Of a stretch of DNA of 64,000 bases, positions 27,917 to 35,493 are shown in pieces (position 1 is the stretch's first letter; the number at the start of each line of letters is the position of its first letter). The stretch is from NCBI GenBank assembly GCA_002104535.1, contig NBOG01000001.1, positions 466,867 through 530,866 of the forward strand. Direction: 5' to 3'. The notes beneath the pieces are model-generated. The model had not been told where the DNA came from. It saw only the letters and a list, made by a program, of their open reading frames with translations, and made no database searches. A program made the position numbers and the translations under genes. Source of the DNA: Cognaticolwellia sediminilitoris. GTDB lineage: Bacteria; Pseudomonadota; Gammaproteobacteria; Enterobacterales; Alteromonadaceae.

Positions 27917-28531
27917 ATGAATGTAGTACCCAAAAAACTCGTTGGCGCTTGGGCAAGAGAGTCTTATCAATTGGTAGGCTGTAATGCTTGTGAAACCAGT
28001 AAGGTTATTTGGTTACAAACCGGTAGTCGTTATGCTGATATTCGTATCAGCCTTCCAGAGTTCTCAGATAAACCAGAATCTTTTGGTGGTAAAATTTTAT
28101 GGCAAGACCACCAGCTTACTTTTAGCCACTGTATCGATTTAAACAACGACCCACTCGACATTGCTGAAGTTAGTTGGGATGGAGATGTACTTGTCGAAAA
28201 CGCTACATTCGAAGAAAACGGTGTTGTTATTCAGATGAAAGAGCGCTGGCTGCGTCAAACACTTCCTTCGCCTACAGCAATAGCAATGGAGCTAAAAAAT
28301 GCCGATAAAAACTTAATTGGCTTAGCAATAAAAGTGGCTGACCACGCCATTGTTATAACCGAAGAAAACGATTTTAAAAGTGCTTATTTTACTTTGGTTG
28401 ATGGACGATGGGTGAAACAAATGAGCGTAGGTTTAAGCCCAGAATTTGTATTTCCTGAGCAGGCGGTTAATAACAAATATTATCAAATTAATCAGCAAAG
28501 CTGGCAATGTGTTGAAGCCATCAACCTATAG
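27917..28531 (+). CDS. Hypothetical protein, 204 residues
   Basis: Soluble protein without a signal peptide, starting MNVVPKKLVGAWARESYQL. An early Cys pair (GCNACE, residues 22-26) is followed by alternating short strands, suggesting a beta-barrel fold like that of lipocalin-type or heme-binding domains (GxW near the start, 'VGAWARE'). No family could be named with confidence. Divergent from the LysR gene, which may regulate it; a small membrane-protein gene follows 26 nt later, probably in the same operon. Confidence 0.6.
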   Translation: MNVVPKKLVGAWARESYQLVGCNACETSKVIWLQTGSRYADIRISLPEFSDKPESFGGKILWQDHQLTFSHCIDLNNDPLDIAEVSWDGDVLVENATFEENGVVIQMKERWLRQTLPSPTAIAMELKNADKNLIGLAIKVADHAIVITEENDFKSAYFTLVDGRWVKQMSVGLSPEFVFPEQAVNNKYYQINQQSWQCVEAINL

Positions 28532-28557
28532 AATTTAACAAGAGAGGAAGCAACAAT

Positions 28558-28809
28558 ATGAATTATAGCTGGTATGACTTTATAGGTAATTTAGGAGTAA
28601 TAATGATCCTAACCAGTTACTTGCTTTTGCAGTTAGAAAAAATAAGTAGTAAGTCATTAGCTTACAGCGTTATTAACGCATTAGGCGCACTACTCGTTTT
28701 AATATCTCTCTATTTTCACTTTAATTTATCCGCTTTCATCATCGAGCTTTTTTGGCTGATTATCAGCCTTTACGGCATATGGAATATCAGCAGAGTAGAT
28801 AAACATTAA
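28558..28809 (+). CDS. Small membrane protein, CBU_0592 type
   Basis: An 83-residue protein with three predicted membrane segments (about 8-25, 33-52 and 55-75). The pattern DFIGNLGVIMILTSYLLLQ ... NALGALLVLISLYF fits the small CBU_0592-like membrane family. GAGAGGAAG precedes the ATG by 8 nt. Function unknown. Downstream partner of the 204-residue gene. Confidence 0.7.
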   Translation: MNYSWYDFIGNLGVIMILTSYLLLQLEKISSKSLAYSVINALGALLVLISLYFHFNLSAFIIELFWLIISLYGIWNISRVDKH

Positions 28810-28857
28810 TTATATTAACTTTATGTTGGCCAATAATAACCATTAAGGAATAAGCAA

Positions 28858-29333
28858 GTGCTTGTAGATATTGACTTTAAAATTCCGGCCCTCTATCAAA
28901 CGCTCAATTTCATTTTGAAATTTTAAATAAAGAGCTCACCGAAATTGATTATGAGGCGGTGATGTCAAGTAAGGAACGCTTAAGACAGGTGTTTTTTGAA
29001 AACGATACTTGGCCTGAAGAAGACATGACCATTGAGTTTAATACTATGGAATTAATCCAGCATGAGGATGAGTTTGCAGCCAGAGAAGCCTTTGCTTATG
29101 CCGTATTTAGTCCAAACAAAGATAACTATATTGGCTGTGTATATGTTTACCCAACCAAAGCAACTGATTACGACTGTGAAGTTTATTTATGGGTAAAAGA
29201 TAATGATATTCACCTAGACACTTATCTATTCGACAGTGTTGAACAATGGCTAAAGGCACTGTGGCCATTTAAACAACGTGCATATCCCGGTAGAACGATC
29301 CCGTGGAATGAATGGAATAAAAAGCAACCTTAA
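28858..29333 (+). pseudogene. GNAT-like acetyltransferase gene with a frameshift
   Basis: The gene has a GTG start at 28858 with AAGGA 8 nt upstream and reads VLVDIDFKIPALYQ, but meets a TAA after 22 codons. Shifting frame near 28900 restores a long open frame: AQFHFEILNKELTEIDYEAV, then MSSKERLRQVFF and on to 29333. One missing base explains this. The downstream part (124 residues from ATG 28959) matches a GNAT-fold group with DNYIGCVYVYPTKATDYDCE as the cofactor-binding strand. Either a recent inactivation, a start at 28959, or a sequencing error. Confidence 0.65.
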
Positions 29334-29507
29334 CAATTACAGGAAGAACGAAGGGAGTTATTCTTTTTGCTTATTGATTCTCTATCATGTGTCGATATAG
29401 AGTTAATTAAAAATCCATTAATACATTAGTTTAGCGCATCCAAACTTGTTAAATGAAGCGCTAACAAAAAATCCAAATCACTTATTACTATTTAGAAGGT
29501 TATAACT

Positions 29508-29906
29508 ATGTCAGGCGAAACAGATATTAATACACTACTAGCATCAATGGAGCCAAAGCTGCTTGATGGCGAATATGTTTTCTGTACATTTAAAGATGCA
29601 AAATATGGCGATTATGCTGAGCTTTTCCCTTTAGCGGCTTACCTTGAATCTGAAGGGCTAACACTATTAATAAAACAAGATATTGCTGATAAAGCGGGAT
29701 TAGCCTATGAGGCAATATTTAAAGGCATCACCTTAACAATACATTCAAGCCTTGAAGCTGTTGGCTTAACGGCTGCAATTGCCACAAAGCTTACTGAAAA
29801 AGGTATCAGTGCGAATGTTATTGCCGCTTTTTATCATGATCATATTTTTGTTCAAGCAGATAAATCAGCACTCGCGATGCAAGCTTTAGCTGAATTTAAC
29901 AACTAA
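29508..29906 (+). CDS. ACT-domain protein (DUF2241/ACT_3 type)
   Basis: A 132-residue protein with an N-terminal segment LLDGEYVFCTFKDAKYGDYAE and a C-terminal ACT-like half (residues 70-132: LTIHSSLEAVGLTAAIATKL ... YHDHIFVQADKSALAMQAL), matching the ACT_3/DUF2241 family. Such proteins are thought to bind amino acids, but no partner is known. AGAAGG lies 7 nt before the ATG. Stand-alone gene. Confidence 0.75.
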   Translation: MSGETDINTLLASMEPKLLDGEYVFCTFKDAKYGDYAELFPLAAYLESEGLTLLIKQDIADKAGLAYEAIFKGITLTIHSSLEAVGLTAAIATKLTEKGISANVIAAFYHDHIFVQADKSALAMQALAEFNN

Positions 29907-30159
29907 AAAGCACTTTAAAACCCATCAGAATAAATTTATTTCAACCATAAATTTATATGAATTGGGTCAGCAATTTAATATCTGAATGAGCTATAAATCA
30001 CAAATAGATAACCTGTGGCTTTAGCTCATTTCAAATAACTAAACTCAAACACCAAACCTCATAAAGAACGCCTAAATAATAGGAATAAATGATTCGCTGA
30101 AATTAGTAACAATGCAGCAAAGCCAGCTGTATTGTGTCCTACTTATTTATCTACATGTA

Positions 30160-30618
30160 CTATTGCATCAAAATATCAGATAGAAATTTAACACTATTTA
30201 TTTCGACTTTATCTTCAGATGACTGCAATGCAAACTGAACATGAGCAAGACCGGTAGAAAACGTAATAGGTACTTGGTAAACAGCATATGTAACGCTAGG
30301 GCTGCCGATTGGAGAAAGTGTTTTCCAATTCTGAAGTTCTGCTTTGCCAATTGACTGAAACTCACCCAGCTTAGCAAGCTTATTAAGATATAAAGTCCAT
30401 TGTTCTGGCGTAGCACCTTTAAAGCCATCTTCCGACATCAACTCTTGAAAAGCAGATTGCTCCCATGTCGTCAACATTGGAATAGCTTTTACGATATAAG
30501 GTTCGAATACTGCCTCTTTATCTACGGTATTGATTGAAGTTATAACTACAACCCCAATAAAAAAGATAACAACACTTAAAAAACCGAACCCTAGATATTT
30601 GAAAATTTTTTTCATCAC
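30160..30618 (-). CDS. Hypothetical membrane-anchored protein, 152 residues
   Basis: One N-terminal membrane segment (residues 8-30) followed by a soluble periplasmic domain with helices then strands (TYAVYQVPITFSTGLAHVQF ... KVEINSVKFLSD). The end resembles small DUF4019/DUF3887-like domains but no family can be claimed. It follows the TonB-like lipoprotein gene by 25 nt on the same strand, so the two are probably co-transcribed. Confidence 0.6.
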   Translation of the reverse strand: MMKKIFKYLGFGFLSVVIFFIGVVVITSINTVDKEAVFEPYIVKAIPMLTTWEQSAFQELMSEDGFKGATPEQWTLYLNKLAKLGEFQSIGKAELQNWKTLSPIGSPSVTYAVYQVPITFSTGLAHVQFALQSSEDKVEINSVKFLSDILMQ

Positions 30619-30643
30619 AATCCCTTGTATTTATAAAGTTTTA

Positions 30644-30934
30644 TTAACTTTCATTGTTTGGTTTAAAATCTAGTTTTACCTTAAGCCTTTTTTGTAAAAC
30701 TGGGGTACCATCAACCAACTTAGGTTTATATTTCCATTTTGTGAGCGCTTTAATTCCCTCGTTATCGAAAACACCATCAGGATAGGAATCAACAACCGTA
30801 ATATTGATAGGGTTACCACTTTTGTTAATATCAAAAACTAAAACAACCCACCCCTCTTGCCTGGGATCCTGTATCGTTGATTTACATCCAGCTACGAACA
30901 ATAATATAGCTAAAACAATTATTCGTTTAATCAC
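30644..30934 (-). CDS. Small lipoprotein with TonB C-terminal-like domain
   Basis: A 96-residue protein. GTG start at 30934 with GGA about 7 nt upstream. The signal peptide ends in a lipobox VAGC (Cys17). The remainder is a TonB C-terminal fold: GWVVLVFDINKSGNPINITV, VVDSYPDGVFDNEGIKAL and WKYKPKLVDGTPVLQK, the usual order. With no membrane anchor or Pro-rich arm it cannot act as a full TonB. Its upstream region is related to that of the 84-residue gene at 32478-32732. Confidence 0.72.
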   Translation of the reverse strand: MIKRIIVLAILLFVAGCKSTIQDPRQEGWVVLVFDINKSGNPINITVVDSYPDGVFDNEGIKALTKWKYKPKLVDGTPVLQKRLKVKLDFKPNNES

Positions 30935-30976
30935 AACATTTCCATTTGAAAGCTAAAAATTTTAAATCGCGATGAT

Positions 30977-31068
30977 TGTGCATTTTTCTGCTCAAGTATC
31001 GCGTAGGTTCATTATTAAGCTATTAATAACAAAAATAATAAACCTTTGCTAGCTAAAGCATTTATAAG
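30977..31068. repeat. Diverged repeat, copy A (upstream of lipoprotein gene)
   Basis: Aligns along its full 92 nt with 32775-32866, with shared blocks such as TTTCTGCTCAA, CTATTAATA and TATAAG. It begins 43 nt from the GTG start of the downstream minus-strand gene, exactly as copy B does. Confidence 0.6.
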
Positions 31069-31081
31069 AAAACTTTAATTT

Positions 31082-31105
31082 TATAGCAAAAATATTTTTG
31101 CTATA
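31082..31105. repeat. Perfect 24-bp palindrome
   Basis: TATAGCAAAAAT is followed directly by its reverse complement ATTTTTGCTATA. It lies 135 nt after the stop codon of the serine hydrolase gene. No T-run follows on either strand, so it may be a binding site or weak terminator. Confidence 0.5.
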
Positions 31106-31130
31106 GGCCATTCTCAACTTGGTCGTTGTT

Positions 31131-31170
31131 CCGACATTGCAGGCATTTCAAAGAACCTGACCCCGCAGTT
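31131..31170. repeat. 40-nt inverted repeat, left copy
   Basis: Reverse complement of 32985-33024 with one mismatch in 40. Contains CAAAGAACCTGACCCCGCAG. The pair flanks the serine hydrolase and the 84-residue gene. Confidence 0.75.
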
Positions 31171-31240
31171 TCAATACCTTAAAATACGAATCAAGCCAAC
31201 CAGTGTGATTTTGGTAAACAGATTATAGGAGAGCGTTTAA

Positions 31241-32404
31241 TTAAAATATTGATGGATCTTCACCATTCCATAAACCCAAATCAGTTAATATCTGAAAAGT
31301 AGGATAAGTAAATGCATTAGCATCTAATGATGAACTATTACACATTGTAACTACTGATGTATTAGTGTCAGGTCTTCTTATATAGCTAGTTGATGTGCCC
31401 ATCCAACCACCATTGTGGAAAAAATAGCGGCCATCAGTATATTGCCCATTTGCATAATACCACTTGGCTTCGTCAACATCTGGGTAAGGACCGTTTGCGG
31501 TATTCATTTGCTCCATTAACTTCTTAGGGTTTTTACCTAATTTAGGAAAGTAAAAATGATTATCCCAAATCAGCATATCGTCAATAGTAGTGTGCAGCCC
31601 TCCATCACCTACAGAATAGAGGTTTGTCATATATCGTTTAAGGCCCTTAATATTTGTTTCATTAAAGGTTCTGTAACCTTCTGCACGATTCAGAATTATC
31701 TCACGCATATCGTCAGCAAAAAATGTGTTGCGCATTCCTAATGGCTTAAATATGCGTTTATCAGAAAATTCTCGTAACGACAATCCACTGGCTTTTTCTA
31801 CCAATACAGATAATAGGTAATAAGCGAAGTTACTATACCCTTGCTTTTGGTTAGGCTCATTTACCAATGGAAGGCTTTTAATAACTTGGTAATATTCTTG
31901 ATTGTTTAAATAATCTTCATCACCAATCCTAAAAGGTCCACCTGCGGCTGAAAGCAACGGTTTAGGTAACAACTTATTTAGCGTGTCATAATCAGCCATT
32001 CCTGAAAAGTGTCCTAGCATTGAATTTATAGTTACTTTGACACCATAGTCATGCAAATCAGGAAGATAGGTTCTAATATCGTCGTTTAGATTAATTACTC
32101 CATCATCTGCAAGGAGTAATACTGCCAAAGCTGTAAATTGTTTAGAAACAGATGCCATACGAAATACAGAGGTTGAGCTTAATGGAACTTGATGCTCAAT
32201 ATTGGCAAGTCCATAACTCTTTTTAAATATATATTTATTATCTTGAATAATACCAACCGAACACCCTGGTCCTTCAGCACTGATATTAACCTGGGCTATC
32301 TTATCCATTTCTTTTTCAAGCAGAACTAATGGCTTATTTTCTGCCATTGATATATGTGCTGTAAATGCAATGAAACATGAAAAGACTTGAATGTGTTTAC
32401 GCAT
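31241..32404 (-). CDS. Serine hydrolase, beta-lactamase class C fold
   Basis: A 387-residue secreted enzyme. Signal peptide 1-21 (...HISMAE). The nucleophile motif SxxK is S85-V-S-K88 in MASVSKQFTAL, the YxN motif is YSNFAYYLL, and a third motif HNGGWMG takes the place of KTG. This is the pattern of esterases and D-aminopeptidase-like class C relatives, not of classical penicillinases; true AmpC has KTG. Substrate unknown. It lies between two copies of a 40-nt inverted repeat and may have been acquired. Confidence 0.82.
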   Translation of the reverse strand: MRKHIQVFSCFIAFTAHISMAENKPLVLLEKEMDKIAQVNISAEGPGCSVGIIQDNKYIFKKSYGLANIEHQVPLSSTSVFRMASVSKQFTALAVLLLADDGVINLNDDIRTYLPDLHDYGVKVTINSMLGHFSGMADYDTLNKLLPKPLLSAAGGPFRIGDEDYLNNQEYYQVIKSLPLVNEPNQKQGYSNFAYYLLSVLVEKASGLSLREFSDKRIFKPLGMRNTFFADDMREIILNRAEGYRTFNETNIKGLKRYMTNLYSVGDGGLHTTIDDMLIWDNHFYFPKLGKNPKKLMEQMNTANGPYPDVDEAKWYYANGQYTDGRYFFHNGGWMGTSTSYIRRPDTNTSVVTMCNSSSLDANAFTYPTFQILTDLGLWNGEDPSIF

Positions 32405-32477
32405 TAGATATCCCTACCTTTTCAATTAAAATATATAACGAGTACACTTCTCTTGCTTACTTTTGATTTGTTAGATT

Positions 32478-32732
32478 TTAACAGTCTCCACCTGAACTTC
32501 CACAGTCACCTGAAGTGTTTTCAGAGCTAGCAGCACCTGCAGCAACAATAATAATAGAGCTTTCCTTTCGGCTTTGTAAATTGGAAGTACGAGTGCCGCT
32601 CATAGTCGCCAAAAAGCAAATAGAACTAATTGCAATAATTCCAATGGGAAAAGGCCATGTCTGGGTAGTAACGCCTGCATAAAGTGCGAAAATGACTGCT
32701 AATAACATTAAAACTCTGATCGCTTTCTTCAC
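32478..32732 (-). CDS. Hypothetical small membrane protein, 84 residues
   Basis: GTG start at 32732 with AAGGAG 7 nt upstream. Two hydrophobic segments (about residues 6-23 and 27-44) are followed by a soluble tail ending TSGDCGSSGGDC, a Gly/Ser-rich stretch with two Cys. No family recognised. It is upstream of the serine hydrolase on the same strand with a 73-nt gap, so they may share a transcript. Its promoter region is related to that of the lipoprotein gene at 30644-30934. Confidence 0.6.
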   Translation of the reverse strand: MKKAIRVLMLLAVIFALYAGVTTQTWPFPIGIIAISSICFLATMSGTRTSNLQSRKESSIIIVAAGAASSENTSGDCGSSGGDC

Positions 32733-32774
32733 TCAACTTCTCCTTAAAACCTAACAATTTTATAAAACAAGGCT

Positions 32775-32866
32775 TGCGTATCTTTCTGCTCAATTAGCGC
32801 GCATACCCATGATTTATCTATTAATATCAAATTTAAGAAATCTTTTCTAGCGAAAGTACATATAAG
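32775..32866. repeat. Diverged repeat, copy B (upstream of 84-residue gene)
   Basis: Partner of 30977-31068 in the same orientation. Begins 43 nt from the GTG start of the downstream minus-strand gene, as in copy A. Confidence 0.6.
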
Positions 32867-32984
32867 CAACATTACGTTTGTAGCCTTGTTATAACTCAAT
32901 ATTATCCGAATTAAGCAATTGACGACTATTGCGTAAAGTTCCTGTTTGAATCTCATCCTCAATTTTATAGATGACGCGATAAAG

Positions 32985-33024
32985 AACTGCGGGGTCAGGT
33001 TCTTTGAAATGTCTGCAATGTCGG
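32985..33024. repeat. 40-nt inverted repeat, right copy
   Basis: Reverse complement of 31131-31170 with one mismatch. Contains CTGCGGGGTCAGGTTCTTTG. The following 275 nt up to argR hold no recognisable gene. Confidence 0.75.
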
Positions 33025-33299
33025 ATCACTTGTCGATAGATAAGCTAAGGCTAATGTCAGCAATCGTATCCTAGCAGACATAAATAGAGGTGAATATTAG
33101 CCACCATTTTTTTGAACACTCAGTCTCATTTCTGCCCTCACCATCTGTATGGTTAGGTCAATTCTATTACTGAAAAGTATCAGTTCACAACTGAACGACT
33201 ACAACATATGACTAATTCATAGAGCTTATGAAGAGATAATATTTAATTAACTTTTATTTATTCACTTTTGAAATTTAACGCTGTTTTGAAAAGCAATTT

Positions 33300-33779
33300 C
33301 TAGTTTAAAGTCAGTTCAAACAGCTCAGATATATCTTCTTCAACTTTTAATATGTTTTTAGTGTTTGATGGTATTACTAAAACAGTATCGTCACCCGCTA
33401 TTGTGCCCATTATGCCGAAGGAACTTTCTAACGAGTCTAGTATTCTTGCGATTATAGGTGCTCCTCCAGCCCCGGTTTTAACAACAATTTGTGAGCCGTT
33501 ATTCACTATATTTAGTGCGATAGAGTCAATTGCATAGTTAACTTTTGGGATAATCATTTCATCAGGTAATTGATAAATAATTTTTTGATGGGCATTACGG
33601 CTTCTTATTGCCCCCACTTTTGTTAATAATCGAGAAACTTTCGATTGTGATATGCTTTCAAAGCCTCGAATTGAAAGTTCGTATGCTAGCTCTTCTTGAG
33701 AACGATATTCCTTTTCTCTCAGCATGACTTTAAATGTTTTGATTAAATCTTTCTCTCTTATTGCATTTAAATTTTGCAT
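33300..33779 (-). CDS. argR: ArgR family arginine-responsive repressor
   Basis: A 159-residue ArgR protein; E. coli ArgR has 156. The N-terminal winged helix carries the SQSKVSRLL recognition helix (about residues 43-51), and the C-terminal hexamerisation and arginine-binding domain has GAPIIARILDS and GTIAGDDTVLVIP with the two acidic residues that bind arginine. AAGGAG lies 6 nt before the ATG. It sits in a catabolic island, not beside mdh where the housekeeping copy usually is, and 14 nt after a 58-residue ORF, so it may be a second, island-specific copy. Likely targets are the nearby arginase and uptake genes. Confidence 0.88.
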   Translation of the reverse strand: MQNLNAIREKDLIKTFKVMLREKEYRSQEELAYELSIRGFESISQSKVSRLLTKVGAIRSRNAHQKIIYQLPDEMIIPKVNYAIDSIALNIVNNGSQIVVKTGAGGAPIIARILDSLESSFGIMGTIAGDDTVLVIPSNTKNILKVEEDISELFELTLN

Positions 33780-33793
33780 AACAGCTCCTTAAT

Positions 33794-33970
33794 TTAGTTG
33801 TAGCCAAGCACAAAATGGTTGGAATCTAAGTCCAATAACTTTTGAGGTTTATCTTCAAAACAGGCCGAAGTTACAGCGGAAAAAACTGGCTGTTTTTGAC
33901 TAGTTTGGCTGGTGTTTTCTTTTACTGTTTTTTCCTCTACTTCATCGATATATTCACTGCTTTTCATCAT
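33794..33970 (-). CDS. Small protein with C-terminal FVLGYN, upstream of argR
   Basis: A 58-residue reading frame starting MMKSSEYIDEVEEKTVKEN and ending LDLDSNHFVLGYN. It stops 14 nt before argR, so the two are probably one transcript. The protein is acidic and hydrophilic up to residue 30, contains one Cys (residue 37), has no Arg, and ends in a short hydrophobic tail. The same ending, with one Cys shortly before it, is found in the protein at 52569-52733. No family is known to me. The shared tail argues that both are translated. The upstream ribosome binding site is weak. Confidence 0.6.
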   Translation of the reverse strand: MMKSSEYIDEVEEKTVKENTSQTSQKQPVFSAVTSACFEDKPQKLLDLDSNHFVLGYN

Positions 33971-34225
33971 TGCACCATTATAATAACTAAGGTTGAACTG
34001 CTTTTTGTATTATTTAATGATACGTAAAATCTAATAAATTAAAGTTCAAAAATTGCTGTTTAAAAAATTATTTGATTGATTTAGCTAAAGCACAAAAAAT
34101 TATCTTTTGTGTAAAGATATTGTTGTTACTATAAAAGTGTTTCAAATCGTATAGCTGCTTTGACTTTTCATCAACAAACATCAAGCTTATGGAGCCACTG
34201 TGCCAATAGTAGCTGTTTGACTAAT

Positions 34226-35482
34226 TTAGTTTATTGATGACTTTCTTTTACGCAAAATACGTATAGAAACATATGAAATAATCAATGTGGCGGGTATCGA
34301 AATACTGACTAATAGCGGTATATTGACGGTAAACCCTTGTGCTTGCAGAGCCTCCAACAACAGCTTTATTAACGCTGTACTATTGTAACTTATTGCGACA
34401 ACTGCAAATGCCTCAATTGTTTCTTGCAGCGTGATCTGTTGTTTGTTTTGCTTATCAACAGACGCTAAAAGTGCATTGTTTTGCTGCTCCATTGTTGAGC
34501 GTATTTGTGTAGACAACAATGAAATCGCTCTATCGATTCTAGCAATAAAAACATTTAATCGGTCATTAGCAGCTTCGCAGGTTCTAAACGTTGGCATTGT
34601 GTTTTTATTTAAAAACTTAGAAAACGGCTGATACCCCATAACTTCAGCGCCATTTAAATTATCTAAACGATCCTCAAATATTTTTCGATAAGCAATAGTT
34701 GCTGAAAATCGATGGCCGGTTTCACTGCGCCAGTTTTCACTTACCACCGATAACTCCAGCAATTTACTCAACAACCCTTGCTGTAAATCAGTTTCCGAAA
34801 CTTGCGATATCCTTTTCACTATTACGGCTAGCTCAATTTCTTTATTTTCTAATTCAAATACTATTTTTTCTGCTATCGGGAAGGCTATTTCAGCCAAACT
34901 ACGGTAGTTTTCAAGTTCAAGTATATTTTGCGAGACTCGGCCTCTTCTTTTTGGTCCTAAAGTAAAATCTTCTATCACAACTCTCAAAGACTCATGATGA
35001 GAATCACCATAAAAATCAGTCCATAATCTTGCTGAGTCCTTTTCTACCATATTACTAATTAATTGGTTAGATTCAAAAAGATCGGTTAACTCACTTTTAG
35101 GGATTTTACTTGCTGTGCCTTGTTCAAAGGAAATATGTATTTGAGATAATGGTTTGCCTGGAAATGACTTTAACCAATTTATAGGTAAATAGTTGGATGT
35201 TATTTCATGTTCTTCAATTTCAACTACTTCTTTAATAATCAATGAATAAGAAACGAACTCATGATGAATTTCTTTTCGTAGTTCAAAATGACCTTTTGTA
35301 TAAACTTCTAACCTTGATGAACTTTCGATTTGAATTAAATTATTGTGGGTTATTAATGCCAGTGTGTGTGCTTTCTCTTTTTCAATATCTATTTCGTTTT
35401 GACGAAGAAACGAATAGCAAAAAATAGAACCACCTTCAGGCAATTCAGGCGTAGGTCTTGAATTTAAAGCTATTCGTTTCAT
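34226..35482 (-). CDS. DUF3422 family membrane-anchored protein
   Basis: A 418-residue protein of the DUF3422 family. The N-terminus has NSRPTPELPEGGSIFCYSFL, the middle has the family segments FYGDSHHESLRVVIEDF and LGPKRRGRVSQNILELENYR, and the end has a membrane segment (about residues 390-410) with a basic cytoplasmic tail. The long helical part before it (310-370) may form a coiled coil. Function unknown. It is 11 nt after the DUF917 gene and so belongs to the same operon, which may continue into the small ORF and argR 255 nt downstream. Confidence 0.8.
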   Translation of the reverse strand: MKRIALNSRPTPELPEGGSIFCYSFLRQNEIDIEKEKAHTLALITHNNLIQIESSSRLEVYTKGHFELRKEIHHEFVSYSLIIKEVVEIEEHEITSNYLPINWLKSFPGKPLSQIHISFEQGTASKIPKSELTDLFESNQLISNMVEKDSARLWTDFYGDSHHESLRVVIEDFTLGPKRRGRVSQNILELENYRSLAEIAFPIAEKIVFELENKEIELAVIVKRISQVSETDLQQGLLSKLLELSVVSENWRSETGHRFSATIAYRKIFEDRLDNLNGAEVMGYQPFSKFLNKNTMPTFRTCEAANDRLNVFIARIDRAISLLSTQIRSTMEQQNNALLASVDKQNKQQITLQETIEAFAVVAISYNSTALIKLLLEALQAQGFTVNIPLLVSISIPATLIISYVSIRILRKRKSSIN

Positions 35483-35493
35483 ATTTTTATGCC

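Noticed and set aside
30644-30934. Small lipoprotein as an energy-transducing TonB
   Set aside because: It has a lipobox instead of an inner-membrane anchor and no Pro-rich arm, and there is no exbB or exbD nearby.
31241-32404. Serine hydrolase as a beta-lactamase resistance gene
   Set aside because: The KTG motif of class C beta-lactamases is absent (HNGG instead); esterase or peptidase activity is more likely.
30977-32866. The repeated upstream regions as integron attC sites
   Set aside because: No RYYYAAC/GTTRRRY core pair bounding the copies, and they lie at 5' ends of genes rather than 3' ends.
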